In this document: positions 10,580 through 20,574 of the stretch, piece after piece
How the letters are laid out: every line of letters begins with the position of its first letter
Numbering within the stretch: position 1 is the stretch's first letter
From: Humulus lupulus
Lineage: Eukaryota > Streptophyta > Magnoliopsida > Rosales > Cannabaceae
Reading direction: 5' to 3'
Assembly (NCBI RefSeq): GCF_963169125.1
Contig: NC_084799.1
Coordinates: 106,593,143-106,657,142, forward strand
DNA: 64,000 bases
Program-made: the position numbers and the translations under genes
Notes under the pieces: generated by a model
What the model was told of the DNA's origin: nothing
The model's database searches: none
Seen by the model: only the letters and a program-made list of their open reading frames with translations

Positions 10580-13500
10580 ATGGGTAATGAGATTTTACAT
10601 TTTGTGTTGGGTATTATTTGTTTACATTTTTTTTGGCTATTTTGAACAGATCTGAGCCTATATTGGTGTATTTTTCGGGATTTTTTTAGAGATTCCGCGA
10701 TCTGTGTTTTTCTGGGTTTTCTGCAATTTTTTTGCTCGATAGAAGCTCGATAACGGTTCGATGGTATGTAGAAGAAGGTCTTTGTAAGAGCTCGATGTTA
10801 GCTCGATAATAGCTCGATAGGTTCGGTTTAGTGCTCGATGGAAACTCGATAAGGGTTCGATAAGGGGTCGAATGGATCTATAATATGTGAGCTCGATAGT
10901 AGCTCGATATGAGCTCGATAGGGTTCGATTGAGGGTTTGGTTGTGTTTTATGGTCGGTTTTGAGAAATGATAGCTCGATGCTAACTCGATAATAGCTCGA
11001 TATGGGTTCGATGGAGGGTTGGTTAGGTATATGTTCTGTTTTGAAAAATGGTAGCTCGATGATAACTCGATAATAGCTCGATAGGGGTTCGATGGAGGGT
11101 TTGGTTAGGTTTGTGTTCTGTTTTGAGAAATGGTAGCTCGATTCCAACTCGATAATAGCTCGATAAAGCTCGATAATGTTATTTTTTATTGCATTTCTGG
11201 AAAAATGACAGTTTTCCTGACAATGTTAATGTTTTTTTTTCCAACACAGGCTCTATTGTCTACGTTTTTGTATCCTACAATGGTGTTTGGGAATTACAAG
11301 GGAATAAGTGGATTTTCAAGGACCCTCAATGCACGGTGATACCGATGGAGGATACTGTAACGTACTTGCAACTTCTTGACATATTGCACAAGGAACTTAA
11401 AGTTGATAAACAGATGTATGAGTTGAAATTGGAGGTTCCTTACACTTGTGGCGACCAACCGTTTACACCCGTTCATGTTGAAAGTGATCTTGATGTCCGT
11501 GCATTCATAGGAGTAACATCTAAAGAAAGGTTGGCCTTGTGTGTCACTCCTGTTAAAAAGATTGTCATTGTAGACCCATATTCCACTCCCGGACCTGAGG
11601 GAGCAGCCAGTACTTTAGGATTTCCTATTGGTGACCTGAGGGACAACCAGTATGAGTACAACCCCTATGTGAATGACGATCCGGTAGCCGAACACAATGA
11701 GGAATTAGGAGACAATTCGGTGGATGATGATCTATTAGCTGAACATTTGCAAGTAGAAGAAGCACAAGAACAACCAATACGTCATATTGCACGGACGAAC
11801 CCACCAAGTCAAGGACGCCGAACACCTGGCACCAGCTCTAGTCGTCATGGTGGAACAGAATATAACTATACAAGGAACATTTCAATATGTTCAACAGAAG
11901 ATCACAGAAAATGGAGTGCTCCCATGTTTACAAAAGAAGATATCATAGCTTGTAGTCGTTCTGAATCACCCTCATCCGGTATAGCGTTGGGGGAATTACA
12001 TCTTGGGAAGACATTTGAGAACAAGATGGAATTGAAAACCAAAGCGGCTCTCTTTGCAATGAAGAATAATTTTGAGTTTATGGTTAAGAAGTCTGGTACT
12101 GATGTGTTGTATATCACCTGCAAGGATCCTGATTGTGGTTGGAGAATAAGAGGGAAAAAAGTAGCGCGATCAGAGATGTTTGAGATCACTGTTTATAATA
12201 GTGTACATACTTGCTCACTAGAATTGCGACAAAAAGACCACCGTCAAGCAGCACCTTCTGTCATTGGGCACCTTATCAAGAACAAATATGCTACTGATGG
12301 CACTAGCTATCCACCAAACAGCATAAAGGAGGATATGAAGAATAATTTTGGGATCGATATGAGTTATATTAAGGCTTGGAGATGCAGAGAGAAGGCACTC
12401 GGTTATGTTAGGGGGACACCTGAAGAATCGTACTCCAAGTTACCTTCTTACCTGTACATGCTGCAGCAAAAGAATCCAGGTACAATTACTGATTTTGTCA
12501 CAGATGACGGTCGCTTTCTTTACTGTTTCTTCTCACTCGGAGTTTGTAGAAGAGGATTTACATCATGTCGTCCTGTTATATGTGTGGACGGCACTTTCTT
12601 AAAGTCAAGGTACGGTGGCCACATGTTGTGTGCTGTCGCATTAGATGCGAATAACCACATTTATCCAATTGCATTCGCGATTGTTGACAGTGAGAATCAT
12701 GCTTCTTGGAAGTATTTCATGATGAAATTGAAGGAAGCCATTGGAGTTGTTGATAATCTGTCTTTTGTTTCAGACAGGCATGCTAGCATTATTCATGCTC
12801 TTGAGTTGGTCTTCCCCGATGCCTACCACGGCGCATGCTACCATCACATAAGTATGAATGTAATCGCTAAGTTCAAGACCGATCACTGTCACAAGGAGAT
12901 GTATAATGCGGCATATGCATTTCGGAAGTCAAAATTTCACAGGTTCTTCAATAATATAAAGCAAATGGATCCTGCCATAGCTCAATATCTCGAGGGTATT
13001 GGCTTCGATAAGTGGACTCGTGTATACTTTCCTGGGAATCGATACAATGTAATGACAAGCAACTACGCTGAAAGTTTCAACAACAAAACCAGAGACGCAA
13101 GAACCTTCCCAGTCACTACTTTTGTGGAATTCATTCGTTTCACAATTCAGTCATGGTTTGCCGCGCGTCGTGAGGAGGTAGAGAAGTGCACATCGAAATT
13201 AGCAACAACATATGAGAAAGATGTCTCAGGCATTGCGGATGATGCAAGGTACTTGAAAGTCCATCCTCTTGGACAGTTTGAATTTCATGTGGTAGACCCA
13301 GAAGGTGATGGTGAGGTGAATTTGATGACCAAATCATGCTCTTGTGGTCAGTTTCAAATAATGGGTTACCCTTGTGTTCATGGTGTGGCTGCGGCCATGT
13401 TGCGCAATGTCAACATTTACTCACTGTGTTCACCATATTACACTACTGAGATGTGGAGGGAGTCTTACAAAGAAATAATTTACCCAACTGGCAATGAGGA

Positions 13501-13708
13501 TGATTGGGAAGTTCCCGAGAACATAGAGAAAATGCAAGTTGGGGTTCCCGTTGAAAAACAACCAGTTGGTCGACCGAAGAAGAATAAGGTGGGAAGAAGG
13601 AAGACAAACCGCACTCCATCGAATGGAGAAATCATTCCCAGTCATCGCAAGGGTAGCATGTGTGGTGGTCTTGGCCACAACAGGGCTACATGCAAAGCTA
13701 GGCTTTAA
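10580..13708 (+). CDS. Mutator-type transposase (MURA family), two exons: 10580-10583 and 11250-13708
   Basis: It catalyses cut-and-paste movement of the element in the nucleus. I propose exon 1 as the four bases ATGG (10580-10583), donor GTAATG, then acceptor ACAG at 11246-11249, giving a protein that begins MGSIVYVFVSYNGVW and is 820 residues long. An alternative is an unspliced start at 11189. Regions in order: an N-terminal domain, an acidic linker, a MuDR DNA-binding domain at about 250-330 (CKDPDCGWRIRG), and the transposase core with CVDGTF (D448), SDRH (D510), a CYHH motif and NYAESFN (E609), the likely DDE triad. A SWIM zinc finger follows (C698, C700, C710, H712). A C-terminal zinc knuckle (C806, H811, C816) has Gly803 where the first Cys is expected. 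There are no stops. Confidence 0.92.
10735..11185 (+). repeat. AGCTCGATA motif cluster in transposase intron 1
   Basis: Within the proposed first intron the sequence is a run of GAGCTCGATAG, GGTTCGATGG, AACTCGATAA and similar words spaced about 10-20 bp apart. Larger units of about 60-80 bp recur (GGGTTCGATGGAGGGTTTGG followed by TTTTGAGAAATGGTAGCTCG). The motif lies in the sense direction of the transposase gene. Confidence 0.9.
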
Positions 13709-13849
13709 ACTTTTTTTTCCCATTTGAACTTGTTGTATTAATAAACTCTTTTTATTTGATTTTTCTGAAAAGTTATGTTTATGGCAAAGCTAGGCTTTAA
13801 ACTCCTTTTTCCCATTTGAACTTGTTGTATTAATAAACTCTTTTTATGA
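13692..13849 (+). repeat. 92-bp tandem duplication of the transposase 3' end
   Basis: The last codons and 3' flank, starting GCAAAGCTAGGCTTTAAAC, occur at 13692 and again at 13784, both followed by CCCATTTGAACTTGTTGTAT. Only the first copy is part of the reading frame. Each copy carries an AATAAA-type signal (TAATAAACT), so two poly(A) signals may be present. Confidence 0.9.
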
Positions 13850-13869
13850 AGGTAACAAATTTTGATAAT

Positions 13870-13912
13870 TCAATAACAGTTCGATATAGCTTGATATTAG
13901 CTCGATAACAGC
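13870..13912 (+). repeat. Small AGCTCGATA motif cluster downstream of the transposase
   Basis: GTTCGATATAGC, TTGATATTAGC and CTCGATAAC occur in succession, in the sense direction of the transposase. The 68 bp from here to 13980 hold no gene. Confidence 0.7.
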
Positions 13913-13979
13913 CCATGAAAATTATAAAAAAATGTGAACAACAAACTGTACATGTAAAGACCCTGTATATATACAATCA

Positions 13980-16900
13980 TCAAGGTAACAAATTTTGATA
14001 CCACAAGTCTGTGGTCCACTTGTTCCTGAACACCTCCATATTTTCATCGCAGATAGCTTCCAATGGAAGACCGACCATTAGATGCTCAATATACTTGATA
14101 GCATACACACCACAATCCCCACTGTAAAAAAAAAAAATATATTAAGTGCACATTACTATAAATTTAGTTAGAAACAAAATTAGTATGAAGATGATGTTTG
14201 TTACCTTCTCTTTGACTGAGGGAGCTCGTGTTTCTGTTTGCGACGCAATGTGAACTGATGCGGCCTATTTCCTGCTGATGGAATCTTCAACATCAAGCTA
14301 TCAGTAAACAGTTTACTCTGCATTAACAGAGAAGGTAGCATAAAGCACCATGGACTCATAATATCCTCAAGCTTTGCGTCACTAATCACCGAGTTGTCTG
14401 AATCGTAAACAGTCAGAGTCCAACTAGAAATGGAAGCCTCAATGGCAAACCAATGTTGTTGTCCATAGTTCTGGCACCAATATACATCCTCAACTCCTCC
14501 CCAAGATGCCAGAAACTGCTGCTCGATGCCGGTCAACATGGACATAATGTCAGCATCCCAATAATACTTTGTTTTGTCGGCTGTTTTCTTGAACTGATCA
14601 TATCGGGCAGGTATCACTTGTGAGAAATAACTGTTCATCACAACTGCATTCTGTCGATATATATTGGGAAAATACTTGCGACGCATACGAAGCATGTGTT
14701 CTGCCGCATCAATATGCTGCAAAAGAGAGTACGATAAAAAAATTAGCAAAAACCATCATAAAATGCTGATGTCGAGCTCCATCGAGCTCACATCGAACTC
14801 ATATCGAGCTCATATCGAGCCAGTATGAAACAGTAAAAAAACAAACTACTTTAACATCCCTATCGAACTACCATCGAACTACTATCGAGCTCACATCGAG
14901 CCAGTCTGAAACAGTAAAAATAACCTACTTTAACATCCCTATCGAACTACCTATCGAGCCATCATGAAATAGTAAAGACAATCTATTTTAACATCCCTAT
15001 CGAACTCCCTATCGAGCTCCATCGAGCTCATATCGAACTCACATCGAGCTTTTAACATCCCTATTGAACTACTATCGAACTAATATCGAGCTCACATCGA
15101 GCCACTCTAAAACAGTAAAAAAAACAATCTATTTTAACATCCCTATCAAACTACCTATCGAGCTCCATCGAGCTCACATCGAGCCACTCTGAAACAGTAA
15201 AGAACAACCCCTATTTTAACATCCATGTCGAACTACTATCGAACTCCTATCGAGCTCACATCGAGCCAGTATGAAACAGTAAAAATAACCTATTTTAACA
15301 TCCCTATCGAACTACCTATCGAGCGCACATCGAGCCATCATGAAATAGTAAAGACAACCTATTTTAACATCCCTATCGAACTTCCTATCGAGCTCTATCG
15401 AGCTCACATCGAGCCACTTTGTTAAGGGAATTTTCACTATCGAACTCATATCGAACTCACATCGAGCTTTTAACATCCCTATCGAACTAATATCGAGCTC
15501 ACATCGAGCCACTCTAAAACAGTAAAAAAACAATCTATTTTAACATCCCTATCGAACTACCTATCGAGCTCCATCGAGCTCACATCGAGCCACTCTGAAA
15601 TAGTAAAGAACAACCCCTATTTTAACATCCATGTCGAATTACTATCGAACTCCTATCGAGCTCACATCGAGTCAGTAAAAATAAAACATGTAAAATTGAA
15701 AATAGTCCATAATTAGGTATAAATTGCTTACCCCATCATTGAGCCACGACTGGGGTGTCTTCAACGTCAGAAACCATGCTGGACCGTGACTCCCAGTCTT
15801 TACATCCCGCGGGGTCTTGTTGGGCATGTCTCCAAGAAGCCACTTGCACATTGTCCTATACTGTTTGGGATCTGGCTTCTTGAGAGGGTCCAGCACATGT
15901 GTAGCCTCTTGTGTAGCCTCGTCTGCTGGTGCAGCTGCAGCAGTGCGAGGTCTTTTCCTCGTGGGATCCGTATAGTCCTCAAACCAATCTGGCTTGCGTC
16001 TTTGGCGTCTAGCCCTCTGAAACTGAACCCCAGCAACATCCTCAGGGTTGACAATAACGACTCCCGGAGTCTCAGCATCTGGTGTCACAATGATGGTAGG
16101 GGGCGTCGTTGGATCATCAACATAGTCTAGCGGAAGATCCAATGACTCTGACTCTGAATCTTCATTGGACCCCCTCGGTTTCTCCTTAACAAATGTCAGG
16201 ATCTGACTGAGTACGTCCAAGATCACTGACTGGTTCTTCAAGAGGGTCTCCTGTCGACCCTCGACTCTGTCCAACCGCTCAATCAAGTCGGCCAGCTCAG
16301 GGGCTGAGGCTGAGGCTGGTGGTGGGGTTGGTGTTGGGGCTGACACTGAGGCTGGGGCTGATGTTGGGGCACAGGTTGATGCTGGGGCTGAGGCTGGGGC
16401 TGATGTTGGGGCACAGGTTGAGGCTGGGGTTGAGGCTGAGGCTGGGGGAATAGGAGGGGTGGGACCTGCAACCTCCTCCCCCGGGGCAGCATCAATAAAT
16501 ATCTTGGCTGCCTCGGCAGCCTGAGAAACTTTCTCTGCCATTTTCTCAAAAGTCGCATCCTCCTCCTCATCAGTCTCCGAGGGATCCTGGCCAAGCCCAG
16601 GATAAAGGGGAAGATCTCCCTCAGTCAAAGACAAGTAATAGTCTTTTTCTGCTGGCCGAGGCTTCAACATCGGAAGAACAATTAACTGCAAACAACATAA
16701 AACATTTGGTTAACTCAAATAATGATAAAATATAAGCATATAGATAAAAAAAAACAACATAACTTACATTCTTCTTCAATAATATCGGTGCGATGACGGA
16801 CTTGGTGAAATCCTTGTTCTTCCGATGCGACCAGCTAAGCATCCTCGGGAACATGTTTCCCGAGCTCACAACAAGCTCCACCGCAAGCTGTTGGATAGCC

Positions 16901-17622
16901 TCATATGCCCAGTACTGTAAGGCGGGGGCATAACCATACATACTGTATTTGGACTCTTGCTGCACCTTGGCATCCTTCTTGGCATCATAGTTGGCCTTTT
17001 GCTTCACCATGTCCTTCTTACAAGAATGCAATAGCCTCCTATAAGAGTACTTCCCCCATGGATAGCTGAAGAAGTACTCTACATTCTCAACAATTTTTAG
17101 AATATCTCGCCAAATGTGCAGTTTTCCCTCAATGGCATTCAGAACCCCCTCAACAAACAGACATAGACCAAGCTTGTACACATCTTCCACAACCGTACAA
17201 GTCTTGAAAGCATGGTCCACCTGTGACAGCTTTACTTTCTCAGCATCGTTGAAATACTCCTTTATCAACCGATCGCTGAGATTACGCCCTTCCAACTCTT
17301 CTGGTGACGGGAAGGCACTGAAATCCAACCCCGTCACCAGGGCAAACTCTCCCATGCCGAATCTACAAGACTTCGACCCCAAGAAAAAATGCACCTCATC
17401 TTCGTTGTTGCTGGCGATTTTCCTCAGCAACAGTTGATGCACCAAGACTCCGGAGAAATTAAACTCCGAAGCCAAAAAGAATTGCTTAAAAGGGGATTCC
17501 TTAGCCCTTTCAAGCAGCCCGAGCTCCAAAAACCTGGTCTTGATGTGATTTAAAGTACTACTACCCCGATATGTCACTCGACCAGGAAAGTGATCACTGA
17601 ACGGAACAAGCAACTTAGGCAT
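13980..17622 (-). CDS. DUF1985 and Ulp1-like (C48) protease gene of the Mutator-like element, four exons
   Basis: Exons on the minus strand: 17622-16768, 16685-15732, 14716-14205 and 14121-13980. All boundaries are GT-AG and the sum is exactly 820 codons plus stop. ATG lies directly at the acceptor at 17622, so an upstream non-coding exon is likely. Residues about 40-190 form a DUF1985 domain (FLGSKSCRFGMGEFALVTGL). Residues about 330-480 are acidic and then Pro/Ala/Ser/Thr repeats (PASTCAPTSAPAS repeated). The C-terminal third is a Ulp1-type cysteine protease with H691 (QQHWFAIEAS), D708 (VYDSDN) and C777 (SGDCGVYAIKYIEHL). Ulp1 enzymes cleave SUMO-like proteins, but the role of such genes in MULEs is unknown. 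All triad residues are present, so activity is plausible. Confidence 0.9.
14760..15680 (-). repeat. AGCTCGATA motif array in the Ulp1-like gene's third-exon intron
   Basis: The + strand shows ATCGAGCTC, ATCGAACTA and ATCGAGCCA dozens of times, the reverse complement of the motif in the transposase intron and therefore sense for this gene. The words are set in larger units with a TTTTAACATCCCTATCGAAC linker and GAAACAGTAAA spacers. A segment of about 225 bp is duplicated at 15029-15260 and 15447-15672. Confidence 0.9.
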
Positions 17623-17694
17623 CTGTAACAACACATGAAATTTTTTTTGTAAGAAAACAGAATAAAAAAAATTTCAAAAAAACACTGAAATAAG

Positions 17695-18145
17695 TTGTCA
17701 TCGAGCTCTATCGATCTCTATCGAGCTATCATCGAGCTGAAACATACCCTATCGAGCACTATCGAAAAACTATCGAGTTCCATCGAGAAATATCAACAAC
17801 CTAAATTTATCGAGCCTATCGAGCTAGCATCGAGCCTATCGAGCTAAGAATAATCTGTCTGTCTAGATAAATAACCATCGAGCTACAGTCTAGTCTCATA
17901 TCGAACCATTATCGAACCTATCGAGCTATGAAAAATCTGTCTGTCTAGATAAATAACCATCGAGCTACAGTCTAGTCTCATATCGAACCATTATCGAACC
18001 TATCGAGCCCTTGTAATATAATACAACATATCCTACCGAGCTCTTATCGAGCTCATGTCGAGCTCATATCGAGCCATAATCGATCCATCATCGAACTGTT
18101 CAAACTACCTTATCGAGCCTACTATCGAACCATAATCGAACCTAT
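17695..18145 (-). repeat. AGCTCGATA motif cluster upstream of the Ulp1-like coding exons
   Basis: ATCGAGCTA, ATCGAACCA and similar words recur on the + strand, which is sense AGCTCGAT for the minus-strand gene. They lie between the acceptor at 17623 and the promoter side, where a 5' UTR intron is likely. An 82-bp unit is tandemly duplicated at 17852-17933 and 17934-18008. Confidence 0.88.
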
Positions 18146-18349
18146 CGAGCCACTGGTTCAAACCCAGAAAAATTTCCCACAAAATCGGACAACCCATTCC
18201 ACAAATCACAGATTCAACAACGATATAAAGCAAATATGGACTTGGGTTCAAGATTTTACCTTAGTTTTTTAAACTTTGAAGGAAATATGCTCCGTGGGTC
18301 TCGGGTTTGACAGAAAAATGGGAGTTTGCAGTGGGCTCGAGATCGCCGG

Positions 18350-18460
18350 AGAAATGGGAGAAGGTGGGGGCTCGACGGAGAAGGTGGGAGCTCGACGGAG
18401 ATGCGGGCTCGACGGCTCGACGGAGATGGCGGCTCGACGGCTCGACGGAGGTGGGGGTTC
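18350..18460 (+). repeat. GC-rich CTCGACGG tandem words near the right end
   Basis: GCTCGACGG and GGAGATG words alternate about eight times. This differs from the AT-rich AGCTCGATA arrays and lies in the probable 5' leader of the Ulp1-like gene. The open frames over it look like products of the repeat. Confidence 0.75.
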
Positions 18461-18567
18461 GATGGTTTTTGGGGGATTTTTGTGAGACTGAAAGAGAGAG
18501 AAACCGAGACTGAGAGAGAGAAGGCTGAGATTGAATGGGAAGGGTATTTTCGGTAGGAGGGAAAAGC

Positions 18568-18650
18568 TTAGCATTAATTTGAAAATATTATTAATGTTGG
18601 GATTTTTTGGTAATATTAGGTATTATTAGAGATAAAAAGTGAAATTTCCC
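18568..18650 (-). repeat. Right terminal inverted repeat of the Mutator-like element
   Basis: Identical over 83 bp to the reverse complement of 10270-10352. It ends GTGAAATTTCCC at 18650. Confidence 0.95.
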
Positions 18651-18659
18651 ATAAACAAT
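18651..18659. repeat. Right target-site duplication of the Mutator-like element
   Basis: ATAAACAAT against ATTTACAAT on the left. The following bases TTGCAGATGAT continue the LINE frame as FADD. Confidence 0.65.
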
Positions 18660-20225
18660 TTGCAGATGATTCACTATTTTCCTAGAAGTAGAAAGGGTGG
18701 TAATAGAAAATCTGGTGAAGATATTAGGAGCTTTTAATGCTTTTTGATGGCTTAAGATCAATATGAACAGAAGCAGTTTATTGGGGATTAATGTGGATGA
18801 TATATGGTTAGAGACTAATGTAAATCATGCCATTGGGAGATAATCCAAGGAAAGCAAGTTTTTGAGAACTGGCAATTAGTAAGGTTTTCAATAGACTTCA
18901 AGGTTGGAAACGTCATACTTCATCCTATCCTTATACAATCTGTATTATCTTCAGTACCAATATACTACCTATCTTTATTTAAAGTCCCTATTAAAGTGGT
19001 GAAAGAGTTGGAGAGAATAATGAGGAGTTTCTTTTGGGAAGGAGGAGATTATTTGCTTTCATGGGAGATAGCTTGTAAGCCTAGGAGTAATTTGGTTTTG
19101 AGGAATAAATCGCTCTTAATGAAATGGCCGTGGAGATTCCCTTAAGAAAAAGACACCCCTATGGTTTAAGGTGCAAAATTTGCATTAACCAGTGGGACAC
19201 AAATTCAGGTTCTAATATGACATATAGAAGCCCTTGGAAAGGAATAACATCTTGCTATGATTTTTCAAGGGTGGTGTCTTTTAAAGTCGGTAATGGAAGG
19301 ACTATTAGGTTTCGGAAAGATGTGTGGAGTGGGTGTGAATCATTATTAACTAGTTTTCCTAACCTGGTTAGGATTTGTTCAAAAAGATATCACAGCTTTT
19401 CAGAATTTCAGGGAGAGAAGGTTAGCTGGAATTTCCTTTTTTCTTTCCAGAACATTAAATAATAGGGTAATTCCATAATTGATCCGTCTATTGGAGAAGT
19501 TGGGAATTAGGAGGTTATGCCGATTGTTGGATGACTGCAGGGTATGGTTAGGTGATAATTCGAAAATTTTCTTATGTAAATCTGCTTTTGATACTTTGAG
19601 GAGTGTGGAGGAGGTTGAAGATATTTTGTGGGCCCCACAACTTAGGAAAATTGCTGCAATCCCCAAAGTAAAGTTTTTTTTGTGGCAATTGACGTGAGGT
19701 AGGTTGAATGTTCGTGAAGTGTTCTAGAAAAGAAAACCTTATATGTCTTTGTCATGGGGTTGGCTTGGTGTGTACTTTGCAGACAGTTCATCATCTCTTT
19801 TTACATTTTACATTTTCAATGTAGATTTGGCATAGGCTTTTGCAGGTATTTATTCTGATATGGTGCACACCATCAAATGTGCAAGGAAGCTTTGATGTCT
19901 TTGATTAAAGGGAGCCCAGTTAAACAAAAGATTTGGCAGTCAGCTGTAGCAGCAGATTTTTTGCTGGTATGGCCGGAAAGAAATAGTTATTTGAAGAAGA
20001 GAGTGATGGGGAGAAGATATGTGATAAAATTAAACAGAATGTAGCATTGTGGGTACATAACGAAAAGGATTTTAAAGATATTCCTTTCTTGGCTTGGTTG
20101 AGAGAATAGAATTTTATTTCATGATTTTAATTTTTGTCTTGTAATTTTCCTTTAATTGTTTGGTTTGGGGATTTATCCCTTTTTCTTGTATTTTAATATA
20201 TGATCAATAAAACAAGTAGTTTTGC
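18660..20225 (+). mobile_element. LINE 3 reverse transcriptase C-terminus and zf-RVT, segment 2 of 2
   Basis: It starts at the RT catalytic box FADDSLF and goes on to LLGINVDD, VPIYYLSLFKVPIKVVKELE, FFWEGGDYLLSWEIACKP and a zf-RVT domain (KIFLCKSAFDTLRS, PQLRKIAAIPKVKFFLWQLT). It ends near 20225 after TAATATATGATCAATAAAAC and an A-rich tail. Stops and shifts make it non-functional. The family differs from the two LINEs in 1339-9650. Confidence 0.82.
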
Positions 20226-20574
20226 TTAAAATATAAAAATAAAATAAATACATGAGAGATATATGCTTTTACTAAACAAATCTGAATATCCTTTTACTGT
20301 TCTACATGCCTTGCAATACAAAATGCCTTACCTTTTGTGTAGTAAGATAACGTGCCTCTGTTTCATGAGCTATTTTAGGACTGCCATTTTGTGGCCAAAA
20401 TGACGGTGAAGTAGCAATTGCACTTCATCATCACAGTACTTATATGTTTTTACCAAACAGATCTGTTATATCCTTTTTACATGCCTTAGGCAATGCAAAA
20501 TGCCTTACCTTTCGAGTATGCTACGTTTCATGAGCTATTTTGGGGTACATAACCAAGTTTTAATTTATATGCAG
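20226..20574. other. Intron stretch with a diverged direct duplication
   Basis: No exon is apparent. Two related blocks of about 120 bp, near 20255-20370 and 20440-20550, share ACATGCCTT...GCAATGCAAAATGCCTTACCTTT and TTTCATGAGCTATTTT. It lies directly before the first tRNA ligase exon in the window. Confidence 0.5.

Larger units (their letters stand above)
10270..18650. mobile_element. Autonomous Mutator-like element with transposase and Ulp1-like protease genes
   Basis: An 8,381-bp DNA transposon bounded by terminal inverted repeats whose outer 83 bp are identical. It sits in a LINE reverse transcriptase gene and has a 9-bp imperfect target duplication. It holds two divergent-in-role, convergent-in-direction genes: a MURA-type transposase on the + strand and a DUF1985/Ulp1-like protease gene on the minus strand. 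Both are free of stops once spliced. This gene pair is the layout of the Ulp1-carrying MULEs of plants (Kaonashi type). The long introns are packed with an AGCTCGATA-type motif. Perfect inverted repeats and open genes suggest recent movement. No host exon lies within it. Confidence 0.93.

Noticed and set aside
10346..10645. 99-codon + frame next to the left inverted repeat
   Set aside because: It starts within the inverted repeat and is Phe/Leu/Ser-rich low-complexity sequence. The proposed transposase start lies inside it in another context.
15225..15533. Open frames on both strands over the ATCGAGCTC array
   Set aside because: They follow the repeat period and encode only repeated words; the array is intronic between the Ulp1-like exons.
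14760..15680. CRISPR-like or satellite array
   Set aside because: Repeat words are too short and variable and there are no unique spacers of constant size; it is an intron repeat of a plant transposon.
18276..18574. Overlapping open frames near the right end of the Mutator element
   Set aside because: Products of GC-rich CTCGACGG tandem words in all frames; no domain or splice support.
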